In this document: positions 11,331 to 22,379 of the stretch, one piece after another
How positions within the stretch are numbered: the stretch's first letter is position 1
Layout: the number at the start of each line of letters is the position of its first letter
Assembly: GCF_964204645.1 (NCBI RefSeq)
Contig: NC_134028.1
Coordinates: 14,313,263-14,377,262, forward strand
Direction of reading: 5' to 3'
DNA: 64,000 nt
Source: Tubulanus polymorphus
Taxonomy: Eukaryota; Nemertea; Palaeonemertea; Tubulaniformes; Tubulanidae
Notes under the pieces: generated by a model
What the model was told of the DNA's origin: nothing
Databases searched by the model: none
The model's input: only the letters and a program-made list of their open reading frames with translations
Program-made: the position numbers and the translations under genes

Positions 11331-11555
11331 TTAATTATCTAGACTATCTACCCAAGATCTACTTCTAATGTTATCATGAGTTTCAATTGCATTAATGTCA
11401 TCTTTTAAATCATCTATTACATTATTATCTGATATGTTATTAACATTAGTTTCAAGTGTATTATCATAATGATTATTTACTTTTTCTACACGTTTCTTTG
11501 ATTTCTTATGTGATGCCCATTTTTTATATGAAATATATTTCTTCGTATATATCAA
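11331..11555 (-). CDS. Small lysine-rich ORF in Polinton copy C
   Basis: 74 codons, starting MIYTKKYISYKKWASHKKSK, very basic at the N-terminus and acidic/Asn-rich at the C-terminus (DNVIDDLKDDINAIETHD). It lies downstream of the capsid relic, where copy B has its Asn-rich zinc-finger protein, and may be a chimera of capsid debris and that protein's acidic repeats. No recognised domain; it may not be a real gene. Confidence 0.3.
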   Translation of the reverse strand: MIYTKKYISYKKWASHKKSKKRVEKVNNHYDNTLETNVNNISDNNVIDDLKDDINAIETHDNIRSRSWVDSLDN

Positions 11556-11569
11556 TATTTTGGATTATA

Positions 11570-12153
11570 ATAATCTTTTTTTGATTCAATATCATATGTA
11601 GAAGGTATATCATTATAATTGATGTTATTTCGAATATAATATCTTCTTGTATAGCATATTTATATAAAGGTGCATTATTATTTATCAATTCAAAGTCTAA
11701 TGGAATTTTATATTTGCTTCCATAAATCTCTTTAATTAAATCATCTACGCCATTAGTTACTACTGCATTATGTGCTTCAGATCTTTATTGATTTTGGTTT
11801 TCGGATTGGATGCCTTGAAATATCATATTATTTCTATTTTCTTTTGTTAACCATAAATCCTTAAAATGCGTACATAAATTATAATAATCTAATGAAAAAA
11901 CTGTCTCCGGTCCAATATTTATAATTAATTTTTTGAATAAATATCTTCCAACATTATCTACGACATAATTATTATCATCACCAGTTACTGAACATAAAAA
12001 GTATTTTGTGTTAATCGAGGAATTATAACATATAAAGTTTCATCAGGATTAATATTAGAAGGATTATGAGTAATTATATGATGATGTCTCTCTGCTTTAA
12101 TTGCATTAGATATTTCAGAATTCTTAGAAGGATTTATATAGCTCCCACTCATT
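11570..12153 (-). pseudogene. Polinton major capsid protein, N-terminal relic (copy C)
   Basis: Starts MSGSYINPSKN and continues through HHIITHNPSNINPDETLYV and PRLTQNTFYV, matching the intact N-terminus in copy B (55449 leftward). A deletion then shifts the frame, after which the remainder can be followed only in pieces. The C-terminal jelly roll is gone. The start has the TAAATG context. Confidence 0.75.
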
Positions 12154-12179
12154 TATGTAAGAAAAAATTAATTATTTAT

Positions 12180-12605
12180 TTTTTATCATATTAACTAATC
12201 CAAAAATAATTGCACTTACAACTGTAATTAAAAATAGAATAATATGTTCAGCAGCAAAACTAATAATATTTTCAGCAGATTAAAAAAAAACTAACAATTG
12301 AAGCTATAACACCAGGTAATGCTGCAGCAGATTTTTTAGATAATTCCCATAAATATTTTGCTAATTCTTTTAAACCATCTTTCACTTTATCCTGTATAGA
12401 ATTATGACTCGGAGGTTTATCTGGTTTATTAGGACTTGGTGTAGATTTTAATGAATTTGAAATAGCTAAACCTATTGTTGTAAATATCATAGTTACAGCT
12501 GTTAGAATTGTGATACCTTCTAGTTTAAATAATAATTTTATTCTATCTTTCAATGTTACTTTAGAATTTGGTTTTATCAAAAAATCTTTGAATACAACTT
12601 TTAAT
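12180..12605 (-). pseudogene. Polinton hydrophobic C-terminal domain (copy C)
   Basis: Open from MIKPNSKVTLKDRIKLLFKL, through a membrane segment (ITILTAVTMIFTTIGLAI), a Pro/Lys linker and a helix KELAKYLWELSKKSAAALPG, to IIC at 12272; a poly-A indel there cuts off the last membrane helix. In related Polintons this domain is, as I recall it, the C-terminal end of the preceding coiled-coil protein. Likely virion or membrane associated; exact role unknown. Confidence 0.6.
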
Positions 12606-12990
12606 CTATCAATAATCTTATGATTTTAATAAATTTTTTTTCTTCTTTCTGTAATTCTAAATTATATTTTAAATCATCAATTTCTTTTTCTAAACTTAAT
12701 TCTTTTTGTCTATATTCAATTTCATCAATTACTTGATGATCTTAATCAGACCTAAATTGTTTTAATTCTTTTCTTGATTTAGTTAATTCATATTCTAAAG
12801 TTTTAATTTTAAAATCTCTTATACTTTTATCGGGTGCAATTTTATCAGATGCAAGTCTTATATTAATAATTTATCTAATTGTTTTATCACAAAATAAATC
12901 TAATTCTTCCTTCTTATTCTTGATCTGTTGCATCATGTAATCCATTCGGTAAAAGTTTTTCAGTTTGAACTCTTCTTGATTTTAGTTAAC
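12606..12990 (-). pseudogene. Polinton coiled-coil protein, C-terminal relic (copy C)
   Basis: Degraded minus-strand match to the copy B coiled-coil protein (55886-56929): pieces corresponding to QVIDEIEYRQKELSLEKEI and to the DATDQ region near 12930 can be followed with several stops. It is cut off at the AT microsatellite, which marks the right end of copy C. Confidence 0.6.
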
Positions 12991-12997
12991 TGTATTT

Positions 12998-13190
<193 letters not shown>

Positions 13191-13224
13191 CTCAAATCTG
13201 TTCCATTTGTAACAGGGAAAATTT

Positions 13225-13774
13225 CCTTCAGTTTGTGCTGCCATCTTCAGTCCTTTGTGGGAAGCTTTTTCCTTGATTGACCAGCTCTGGTCATTCAGTG
13301 ATATATTGTTGACCATACTTTAGTACTGTAGTTTCATCCTTTTATTACGTAAGTTAATACTTCTAGTTTCTCCTCTAGTTTTGAGATATCTGAAAGCTGT
13401 GTTTAGTTTCAATAATTACTATTATTACACATTGTTGCAGATACATTTTAGAATTTCTAGGGCTTATTAGTTGACTTGTTCGTATGTGCTTAATGGCGCA
13501 ATTGTTTTAGTCATGATAAATTATCATGGTTACGTGTAATATCGAAATTATGTATTTTTGATAATATTCATAATATACATTCAGTTATATGTTGTTGACC
13601 ATTCAACATGTGTGTGTAATAAAGTTGGTTATACTTTAGTACTGTAGTTTCATCCTTTTATTAGGTTGAAGGAGTTGACGTGTGGTCTGACCAGCGAGTC
13701 TGCCGAGACGAAGCCAGAGCGTAGGAGGTGTCCCGACCCACCGAGGAGACATTTATTGTATCCATCCTGTTTCA
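13225..13774 (+). repeat. Gypsy 5' LTR, with internal duplication
   Basis: Blocks shared with the 3' LTR include GCCATCTTCAGTCCTTTGTG (13241), TTCAGTTATATGTTGTTGACC (13580) and the polyadenylation-like GTGTGTAATAAAGTTGG (13611), through GAAGCCAGAGCG (13708-13719). A segment around 13298-13346 (GTTGACCAT..ACTTTAGTACTGTAGTTTC) is repeated at 13588-13663, so this LTR carries an extra 290 bp or so. The left boundary is unclear because it meets the microsatellite. Confidence 0.75.
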
Positions 13775-13775
13775 T

Positions 13776-13791
13776 TGGCGCCCAACGTGGG
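13776..13791 (+). promoter_or_regulatory. Gypsy primer-binding site
   Basis: TGGCGCCCAACGTGGG begins one base after the LTR ends in CA. It starts with TGG, the complement of a tRNA CCA tail, and is the familiar GCGCCCAACGTGGG leader of many Ty3/gypsy elements. Confidence 0.85.
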
Positions 13792-15540
13792 TTCTCTCAG
13801 CTATGGAATTTCGCATATAAGTCAGATGGGAATTCGTCAATGGATCAGTGGGTAGAGCTCTGTAGTCAGTTGGAGCGAATTGATGGCTGTTATTAATTCG
13901 GATGTCAAACTCGCGGAGATGTGTGGTTTGAGTTCCTGGAACTTTTGGTAGCTGATGTATATATGTATAGTCGGATTTAGGTGAGTCTGTGAAACTTTGT
14001 CTATATATAGCTGCGTGTGTATATTGAGTTAATGCGGTAAACTTTACTCATTCGAGGAGACGAGGTCAAGTTTCCTATGGAATGTTAGTATGTGAATGGT
14101 GACTTTATTGTGCGTGCGCGCGTGACGACCAATAGAGTGTGATATCCTAGATGGTATGCAGGGAGGTGAGTGAGTGTGATATTCTATGGAGAGTTGATTT
14201 TCTACAATTGATGATTGGAGAATCCCTCTACGGATAGGTGGTGTAGTGGTGTTTGTTTCCTGACTTAGTTCTAAAGAATAAGCCATTGGTGGCAGGTTCC
14301 AAGTTCAAGGTCGGTGAGCGATAGACTTTATTGTGAATGTGTTAGGGCTTAGTGCTTGCTGCTTCAGGTATTGTTTGCTTCTGTTGCTATTAATGCTTTT
14401 GATTTGGTTATTATATTTATTTGTATATTTATTTTTCGATTTGCTTGCTTGCTCGCATCGTTCAATGTGTTGGTGGGCAATAATTTTGCGTACTTTGCTC
14501 GTTTGTGGGGTTCACGTGTATTTTGTGTATTGGAACTGGATTCTTGTATAATTGCATTGAGTTTGAGACCAGTTGTGGTACTGAGAGATAGAGTACGGAC
14601 TCCAGAAGTGATTTAGTGAATGTACTTGAGGGTTTAGCTCAGATCTAGCAGTTTAGTGATTGGATCTAGTCGACAGTTATTTAAAAAAAAAAATCAGATT
14701 GATGGTTTTTAGGCCAGCCGTAGGCTGAGCCTATTACTATACAAATGGAGCGAATTTAAATGACATGGTTTCCACACAAAAGGCTCTTTTGCTTGCCAAG
14801 TGAGGGCATATTCGAACAAATCACGTATTTAAGCGTAATCCATTCTCGGAATCGTAGCGAGCAGAATTTTGAAATAGGGTATCATAAAAATGTTTTCTGC
14901 ATTTTTCACGAAAGTTAAATCGGGAAAATTTCAATTTTTATCAGCCAATCAGGAAGTTGTATCTTCCCTGTGATTGGTTTATCTGAAAATATCAGCAGCT
15001 GTACACGTGAATTATCGCGATTTCATTACTGGCGCTTTTGCGCATGACGTCATGTATCAACACGCGACAATACTTCCGCGTTCGCTACGTGTTCGCTGAT
15101 TGGCCCATTTACTGGGAAATACCACAGAAGCCTAATGTGCTTTGTTACAAGCGCTGTGATTGGCCCGACCCGATTCTGGCACGGCTTTAGCTTAGTGGGT
15201 GCGAATCCCTTGACGGGTGAAGATGATGGATCCTATCAATATCTATTGAAACAAATAAGTTTCCCGGTTGGCCAGGCGCGGATATCTACCGGAAGTGTTC
15301 CGGTTCGATATATCGAGGTTTCTTTGAATTTTGGAGTGATATTTAAATCCGGTAAATACCGGCGGTAGATTTTGTGAAAACCCATTGCATGATATTTGTA
15401 TTACTTAATCAACGAAAAGCGTCGGGGCCGCGCCAGGAGTTTTCGCGATTCAAGTAGCGCAATAGCCTACTTCTTCGTGTTCGTCCACCTCAATTTTCAC
15501 TCCGCCGATCTCTGACACGGCTCTGTCCCCGTCGGCGCTG
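13792..15540. other. Gypsy leader with inserted repeat, no credible gene
   Basis: Untranslated leader and degraded gag N-terminal region. From about 14690 to 15440 the composition changes (GC-rich patches, CCGG pairs), and part of it (15150-15230) is homologous to 25262-25385, showing an inserted repeat. I see no coding region with family features here. Confidence 0.6.
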
Positions 15541-15559
15541 TGATTGCACTTTCGTACCA

Positions 15560-16160
15560 CCAACATTTTTTATTTCTATATCAGGGAGGTCTGGAGAATA
15601 AAAAAGTCAAAATTTGGAGTTTCAAAGTTTTTGCTCCGTCTTACTCCGGCTAAGGCCCTGACTAACTATCATAGCGCGAAACAAGATGTTAGCGAGTCTG
15701 TAACTGATTGGTCGTGTAGGCTGGATGATTTAGCTGCCAAGGTTAGGATTACGTCCAGAGAAAAAATTTAATAACAGAAGATATGCGGAGCAATCAGTTC
15801 TGGATGGGTCTGAAAGACCAATATGTACAAATGTCGACTCGGTATGTGTTGAGGAGTGGCGCCTCATATAGGGAGTTGGTGTTGGAAGCACGGCAGGCTG
15901 AGGAAGAGAACAGAGAGAAGGATTCGGACCGCAGATCTGGGAAGTCAGATAGACTGAACAAACAGTCGCAACCGGCGGTGAAAGTGCAGTAAGTGTCCTC
16001 TAAGCAGTCTAAGTTGGAGCAGCAACTCGAGGAGTTACTGAGGCGAGTGACAAAGATAGAGGAAAGCCAGCGTGCGCCACCAAGGACTCCATGACAATAC
16101 CAGAATACTCAGCTTAAATGCTGGGGATGTGGTCTCCCTGGCCACATGCGTAGAAGCTGC
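15560..16160 (+). pseudogene. Gypsy gag (capsid and nucleocapsid)
   Basis: The capsid part reads AKQDVSESVTDWSCRLDDLA (about 15680) and RSNQFWMGLKDQYVQMSTR (15783), the retrotransposon gag domain. A Glu/Lys-rich stretch follows, then a zinc knuckle CWGCGLPGHMRRSC (CX2CX4HX4C) at about 16111-16152. Stops at 15769, 15990 and 16093 break it into three blocks. The knuckle would bind genomic RNA. Confidence 0.85.
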
Positions 16161-16243
16161 ACCAATAGAAAGGATCAGACAAACGCTAAGGAGTTTGGGG
16201 CGACAAGCGGCAGCCAAACTCCAAGTCACCAAGCTCGAAAGGG

Positions 16244-16468
16244 TTGGGAACACCAGGCGGTTTAGTCGGGGCGGCTTGTGAGCGCCATGCTTTTGTTGAT
16301 GGAAAAAGCTGCGTTTGTATAATTGATACCGGGTCAACAGTCAGTATTATATCTAGGGAGTTTCTTTACGAACGTTTGCCTTATTTGCAAGTGGAACCGC
16401 TGGGTGGTGTCCTTGATGTACGGGGTGTTGATGATAGCCGTTTACCGTATGTGGGATATGTTGCGTAA
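16244..16468 (+). pseudogene. Gypsy aspartic protease
   Basis: Contains CVCIIDTGSTVSIISREF, with the D-T-G catalytic triad of retropepsins, about 25 residues into the open frame, then a flap-like LDVRGVDDSRLPYVGYV before a stop at 16466. The domain continues in another frame at 16489 (VPVLLGTNVLSRLE, the conserved second half with LLGTN). One frameshift lies between. Confidence 0.85.
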
Positions 16469-16488
16469 ATGTTAACGTTGAACATGAC

Positions 16489-17626
16489 ATGGTAAGGTCG
16501 TTATTTTTAGTGGAAGACGCGACGCCGTATAACCGTAAAGTTCCGGTCCTCCTAGGCACCAATGTTCTTTCTCGTCTGGAGGCTTTCAAAAGTGTTTGTT
16601 TGATTACTGAACCTGTCCAGTCGTGCATAGTCCGTTCAACCAAGGTTCTTACCGTACCAGCGGAAACAGGGACAACTGTACACGGTTTCTTGAGAACAAG
16701 CGGAGAAGTGGAATTTGACTTGATGGCTACGTCCGGACATGAAGTGACGACTCCAGGTGAATTATTGGTTGTTCCAACTGTCAGCAAAGCATCGAGTTTG
16801 GGAAGCCAAAGAGTGCCAGTTCGACTTAGGAATCTGACGTCACATGATATCACCATACCGGCCCGGTCTAATCTGTGCACCGTATATGAGGCGGAAGAAG
16901 TGGAAATTAGAGGAAGGCGTAGCGCTGAGGTGCAATGTGTGGAGAACAGTTGCGTCCAGGAATGTAATTATGCTGGGAATAGCTTCACCATAGGACAGCG
17001 GAACTTCTTAAGAACATTTAAACTGCATCATATATGGGTTAAAGATCGTCAGAAATTGGAGAAATTGTTAATAAAGTGGCAACGGCTATTTTCGAGAGGA
17101 GATGGTGACTTTGGAAGGGCTAATTTAATAAAGCATGAGACACCGATGAGGGATGAGACACCTATAAACCAACGTTATCGGAGAGTTCCTCCAGGAATGC
17201 TGCAGGAAGTCCGCGATCACCTTAAGATGATGTTGAAGGCCGGAGTGATTCGTCACTCGTTTTCTCCGTGGCAGTCACCAGTGGTGCTAGTTCGCAAAAA
17301 ACGGCGAGCTCCGGTTTTGTATTGATTTTCGTCGGGTAAATGAGCGTACAATTCCTGACAGGTATTGCCTTCCCTGGGTAAACGAGTTGCTTGATGCGTT
17401 GTCCAGTTCCGCGTACTTTTCCTGTTTAGACCTTAAAAGTGGATACTGGCAAGTAGACATGAATGAAGAAGTCAAGAAAAAGACAGCGTTTTGTGCGGGA
17501 TCCGGATTAGGGTTTTATGATTGCAACACGATGCCCTTTGGACTGTCTAATGCTGCATCTACGTTTCAAAGGTTAATGGAGATGACACTAGAGGATTTGA
17601 GTTTCAAAGAGTGCGTGGTATATATT
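16489..17626 (+). pseudogene. Gypsy reverse transcriptase, N-terminal part
   Basis: The open frame 16489-17325 runs from the protease tail through a linker to RT: INQRYRRVPPGMLQEVRDHL, MLKAGVIRHSFSPWQSPVVL. After a frameshift at 17320: CIDFRRVNERTIPDRYCLP, then 17387 onward AYFSCLDLKSGYWQV (first catalytic Asp), TAFCAGSGLGFYDCNTMPFG, LSNAASTFQRLME. It ends at CVVYI exactly where element D is inserted. The catalytic DD box would follow. Confidence 0.9.
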
Positions 17627-17680
17627 AGTAATGGGGAATATGTTGTTTCAAGCCAAAGGTCGAAAGGGAATAATTTTTAA

Positions 17681-18094
17681 GTGAATAATATTACTGAATT
17701 AATGTTTAAAAATCATTCTCTAATAAAAGAGTTATCGAATGATAAAGATAAAATCTTATTCAATACAATAATTCCAAAATTCACAACATTTGATGAGATA
17801 GATCAACATTTAATAATTACAGATGAAATGCAATCACTTTTTAATAATGAAAATTCACATAAAACATTATTTTTACACTTACTTTACTGCCCTTTCAGAG
17901 AATGCTATGTAATGTTTTTCAGAGCAGAAGAGAAAAGATTTACCCCTGGCATTTCAAATGAAAAATCATTCAAAGATGCTGGAATTCAATGTAACTTAGA
18001 AAATAAAATCGAAACACCTAAATATGAACCTAATGAAAAAGCGTTATGTAATTGTGGAAAATATTATACTCGAAGCAATAAATTACACCGTTAA
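17681..18094 (+). CDS. Element D arm protein with CPFRECYVMF motif and zinc-binding end
   Basis: 137 codons from a GTG at 17681 (AAGTGAAT, where other copies have an AAATG context, so the true ATG may be mutated). Contains HKTLFLHLLYCPFRECYVMF, a KSFKDAGIQCNL stretch and a C-terminal CNCGKYYTRSNKLHR that looks like half a zinc finger. Similar proteins sit near termini of animal Polintons as I recall them. A second, inverted copy lies at 21198-21480. Function unknown; DNA binding is plausible from the Cys/His end. Confidence 0.55.
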   Translation: MNNITELMFKNHSLIKELSNDKDKILFNTIIPKFTTFDEIDQHLIITDEMQSLFNNENSHKTLFLHLLYCPFRECYVMFFRAEEKRFTPGISNEKSFKDAGIQCNLENKIETPKYEPNEKALCNCGKYYTRSNKLHR

Positions 18095-18450
18095 AGAAGT
18101 TAAATGGGAACAATCACAGAAAAAATAACAATAAAAAAGTTAATAATTTAAATGATTTGTAAGACAGAATCTTTTAATTTGATTTATTTTATATATTTTA
18201 ACTATAAAAATGAGTGAAAATATATTAAATTTGTTACATCTTATTTACAGAAATCAAGAGCGCATTAAGTTAATCATTATGGTTTCAGGTTTAGTTTCTT
18301 TTACAATTTACTCATTAAAACAGATGAATTCTATGATTCTTGTAAAATAAGATACGCTGAATTAAAAGATAACATTGATTATATCTCAGATAGATTGAAT
18401 AACATTAAATGTTGTGAAATATGTAATCAAAAATATAAAAATAAATTGCC
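18095..18450 (+). pseudogene. Element D small membrane proteins, degraded left-arm copies
   Basis: Just after the previous gene the sequence keeps only the tail of the 70-codon protein seen intact in position at 20880-21101 (KLNGNNH.. then NNNKKL). At 18210 an ATG opens MSENILNLLHLIYRNQERI with a following hydrophobic LIIMVSGLVSFTIYSL, broken after 46 codons; the continuation holds CCEICNQKYKNK in another frame. The sequence leaves Polinton character after about 18445. Confidence 0.45.
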
Positions 18451-18735
18451 CATGGGCAAAGTGTGGTTTACCTTGAAAGCTAGAGGTTTTTTTGGAGTGA
18501 GGGCATTGCTTGAAAAATCCTTTTAATTCGTGACTTCAAAGTTCCACAAGTTTATATTGTATTTTAACTTTCTTAAAGAATTATTTTGTAGTCAGATAAA
18601 ACCAAAGATATACATTTGGTTGCGGTCCACGTCCAAAAGTTTGTAGGGTACAGGTAGGCATGGCAGGGAAATTGTTTTATATTTTCAAAAAAAAATACGT
18701 TTCACAATATGAAAAAAATATTCAAATAGGCCTCT

Positions 18736-19240
18736 GGCCATCTCAAAATAATTGTCTGTTTGCCGTAACACCGACTCAACTTTTTTTTTTTGCAAAATTT
18801 TTGGGCAAAAAAACAAATTTATCACCTTTTTACATGGATACAATATCGCAAAAATCATTTACGTTGTGCACGGGAAATTTGTCTAATAGCGTAGATTTCG
18901 AGAATTATTCTGAAATTATAACTTCGTCCAGAGCGTCATCTCTGTGTTAAAAATGAAACAGTACATTGAATATGTGCGCGGTTTTACGTTACCAGCTTTG
19001 ATATAGTCACTATAAGAATGAATGGCAGCTTTTTGGAACACTGCCAGTTTCCTGGAAAACTTAAAAACTTAACATATTATAATACGTAGCTCATACGTAG
19101 GCAGTGGGTCGGTCGGCCGTTTTTATCAAAAATAAAATTTATTTCAATGAATCCCAGAAAAAAGTTTTCACTCGGTACCTTTGAAGTAGGGTCGGTCGGG
19201 TTACGGCAAACGGACCATTAATATGGGATGGCCTAAAATT
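18736..19240. mobile_element. Probable small inverted-repeat element nested in element D
   Basis: Left GGCCATCTC..AATTGTCTGTTTGCCGTAAC (18737-18770) is repeated inverted at the right (19194-19232, GTTACGGCAAACGGACCATT..GGGATGGCC). The arms are about 40 bp and imperfect. No coding capacity. I could not define a target duplication, so the boundaries are approximate. Confidence 0.5.
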
Positions 19241-20270
19241 CATATGATGTCACATATCCGAGGGTGGCTGAATATTGGGTCATGGAAACCTCTTCCAATG
19301 TTGGCCGCAGAAGTTAAAATACCGGTACAGAACAAATCGGTTATTAGATCGTTTTAAATCCTGGAATTTACGACTACAATATTCAGACCTCGACCTATAC
19401 TTTTAGTTTGCTGCTTAATATTTTCAGGTCACAAGAACTTACAATTTATTACAAATTCTATCAAACAGAAAACACATCGCTCATCTTCTGCTACGATTAT
19501 TCAGCCTATTTTCATGTCAAACGCGCACGCGTTACAGCATCACCTTGAGTAGTGTACTGTACGAGCTTGTGTGTGTGTCGTTTAGCACTCTGCGCGCACA
19601 GGTGGAGGCCTCGTGTAAGTGAATGTTCGCTTACACTTCAATGTCAATCAAAACAATCACCGAGTATTAAAATGAAACAATACCTATGGCAGATGTGTGA
19701 AATAGTTACATCCTCACCAGCAATGAGCATTTAAAATTCGCACGTATACGGCACCTAGTCCAATGAAACGTACGCCATTCTATGGCTTTCTTATAATTAT
19801 TTTAGTAGCGCCAGAATTCCCCGTATATCCCCAAAACAGCCATTCCCATTCGCACCTAGAGACAACGCCCCCCAATCGAGGTCATTGCAATTTTATACGC
19901 GAGAGCTAAGAATTTTCCCGCCAAAAACAGTTTTTCGTAGAATTTTAACTCAGTTGACCATGTACATCGACGGAGGTTCGTCATGTCTTCAATCGCATCG
20001 ATTATACGTCGTTTAAGCCGAGAACCAATGAAACAAATGCTCACATAAAAAACGTACCGCAATTTTACATGAATTGGCTCAATGCCAACCTCATATCGCT
20101 GACAAAGGTAAACCAATAAAAAGAGTTTGAGAAATCATGGATATATTCATGAATCAGATGAAACGTTTTATAATTCAAATTACGCAACAGACTGTTATCT
20201 TGGCTGGAATAGATACAAATGAATAAATTATATGTTTTCACTTAAATTTCTATACTTAGATTAATAATTT
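19241..20270. other. Core of element D, no recognisable gene
   Basis: Mixed-composition DNA unlike the AT-rich Polinton arms. Only short ORFs without family features are present. It could be captured host DNA or an older nested repeat. Confidence 0.5.
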
Positions 20271-20279
20271 ATATTTATA

Positions 20280-20600
20280 ATTTTTACAAAACTATCTATA
20301 TATCCATGTACGAGACGGACGAAACCAAGATTCTTGCCAAGAAAGTAAGAAAGTAAGAATTCTTGGATTTTTACTCGTACCTCTCGTACTTAGTTTTATA
20401 AAAACGAATAAATTAAATGTTTTCACTTAATAAAAATAAAAATAGTTATAATATAATCTATTTTTATACAATTACTAATAATTTACATCTTTAATTCATG
20501 TAAAAACTAATTAATATATCTATGTACTAGAGGTACGAGTAAGAATCCAAGAATCCAAGGGTCTTATATTCAAATAAACTCTATGTCTTCACAGATTTAT
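20280..20600. repeat. Hairpin-repeat cluster in element D
   Basis: Contains ATCCATGTACGAGACGG..AAGATTCTTGCCAAG, its inverse GAATTCTTGGATTTTTACTCG..CTCGTACTTAG and another CTATGTACTAGAGGTACGAG with AAGAATCCAAGAATCC. The same motif family flanks the ATPase end in copy C (8625-8925), tying D to the same Polinton lineage. Confidence 0.6.
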
Positions 20601-20879
20601 CATATAATATATTTTCAGCTAATACAATTTATATTTCAACACTGGAAAGGTACAAATTATATTCAAATATATATTTTATTTTTATATTGATATATAAAAC
20701 CTATCAGATAAATAGCATATTCTTTACGCAGCACTAGAATAATATGATTCATACTAAGTTAGTTGGTTTATTGTTTTACTTTAATGTTTTATTGTTTTAC
20801 TTAATAAATTTAATACCTTACTCTCACTCATTTTTATAGTTAAAATATATAAAACAAATTAAATTAAAAGATCCTGTTT

Positions 20880-21101
20880 TAATCATCTAAATCATTTGAA
20901 TCATTAACTTTTTATTGTTATTTCTTCTGTGATTGTTTCCATTTAACTTCTTTAATTTCTTACTCAATTTCATGTTTTCATTCATCAGATCCTTACTGAT
21001 ATTTTCATAGTAAAAGTAAAGCGCAGCTAATATTAACCCTCAAGCAATTAAATGATGTTTAACATCACTTTTTCCAAATGGAATGCTGAAATCTTCCATT
21101 T
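20880..21101 (-). pseudogene. Element D small membrane protein, right arm
   Basis: Starts MEDFSIPFGKSDVKHHLIA in a TTAAATAAATG context, has one in-frame TGA, then a hydrophobic GLILAALYFYY and a basic coiled tail (MKLSKKLKKLNGNNHRRNNN). The tail alone survives in the left arm at 18095-18170, proving that the arms were once longer inverted repeats. Confidence 0.5.
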
Positions 21102-21197
21102 ATTTAAGAAAAAAAGTAATTTGAAATATCTTATTTTGAATATTAAGTGTTGAATTATTATTTTTAGTTATGATATTTTGATTTAAGATGGTGTGAT

Positions 21198-21480
21198 TTA
21201 TTGCTTCGAGTATAATATTTTACATAACGCTTTTTCATTAGGTTCATATTTAGGTGTTTCGATTTTATTGTCTAAGTTACATTGAACTGCAACATCTTTA
21301 AATGATTTTTCATTTGGAATGTCAGGGGTAAATCTTTTTTCTTCTACTCTGAAAACATTACATAGCATTCTCTGAAAGGGCAATAACGTAAGTGTAGAAA
21401 TAATGTTTTATGTGAATTTTCATTATTAAAAAGTGATTGTATTTCATCTGTAATTATTAAATATTGATCTAATTCATCAA
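21198..21480 (-). pseudogene. Element D arm protein, right-arm inverted copy
   Basis: Same family as 17681-18094 on the opposite strand: YLIITDEIQSLFNNENSHK, YCPFRECYVMF and, after a one-base frame change near 21350, EEKRFTPDIPNEKSFKDVAV and ETPKYEPNEKALC. It lacks the first 40 or so residues because the element ends there. The last Cys/His segment is altered. Confidence 0.6.
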
Positions 21481-21493
21481 TCACCTTTCGACT

Positions 21494-22330
21494 TATATTG
21501 ATGAAATCGTGGTCTATGCGAGGACAGTAGTCGAACACCTAGAAAGGTTAGAGCATGTCTTTATGAAGTTGGAGAAGGCAGGTTTAATACTTAATCCGGA
21601 AAATGTGATTTTCTGAAGAGTGAGGTAGTGTATTTGGGACATAAGGTCTCCAAAGCTGGGATACAGGCTGACGCTAAGAAAGTATCGGCAGTTGCAGAGT
21701 GGCCAGTTCCTACTATGCTGGCATAGGTCAGAAGATTTTTCGGGTTTACCGGCTATTACCGGAAGTTTGTACCACACTATGCGCAGTTGGCTCGTCCGTT
21801 AACCAAGTTATTGGCTGGTATTGGTAAGGAACTAGATCCTCCTTCAAAGAAACTGGCAGAAAGTATAGTCTGGGGACAAGCACTGCATGAACCTTTCGAC
21901 GTTCTACGGGAGAAGTTGATGTCGTCGCCTATTTTGGGTTTTGCCGACTATAGCCTGCCCTTTGAGCTTCATTATGATGCTTCGATTCAGGGCCGCGGGG
22001 CGGTTTTGTATCAACTTCAAGATGGGAAGCGGAAAGTATTTGCCGATGCCAGCAGAACGTTATGGCCTTCAGAACGGAATTACCCCACGCATAAGATGGA
22101 GTTCCTCGTGTTAAAATGGTCAGTGACGGATCATTTTCATGATTACTTGTATGGCAACACCTGCGAAGTTGTCACCGATAACAACCCCCTACATTTTGAC
22201 CAGCGATGTTAGACGCCACGGGACACAGGTGGCTACAGGCACTCTCAGTTTACAACTTGGAGTTGGAGTACTGCCAGGGATCAACGCTTAAGGATGCTGA
22301 CGCTCTAAGTCGTTTAGTTCCGGTTGATGT
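21494..22330 (+). pseudogene. Gypsy RT C-terminus and RNase H
   Basis: Immediately after the element D target duplication the RT resumes with YIDEIVVYA (the YxDD position; second Asp replaced by Glu), then HLERLEHVFMKLEKAGLILN. After frameshifts near 21610-21730 the thumb (FTGYYRKFVPHYAQLA, WGQALHEPFDVLREKL) leads to RNase H: LHYDASIQGRGAVLYQ, NYPTHKMEFLVLKWSV, EVVTDNNPL. A frameshift at 22205 leads to LSVYNLELEYCQGS and DADALSRL. Confidence 0.88.
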
Positions 22331-22379
22331 AGTTAAAGCTGTTAGTCATTCAGCCTATGTACAGCGGGTTTCAGTAGAG

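Larger units (their letters stand above)
17627..21493. mobile_element. Polinton-type element D with 6-bp target duplication TATATT
   Basis: The gypsy RT is interrupted after TATATT (17621-17626) and resumes with TATATT (21494-21499), an exact 6-bp duplication, the Polinton size. The element begins AG and ends CT. Its left terminus, AGTAATGGGGAATATG with GTTTCAAGCCAAAGGTCGAA, matches the termini of copies A (31859) and B (50092). Inverted arms of roughly 600 bp (17677-18240 and 20810-21490) carry small genes. There is no polymerase, integrase, ATPase or capsid gene: non-autonomous. Confidence 0.88.
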
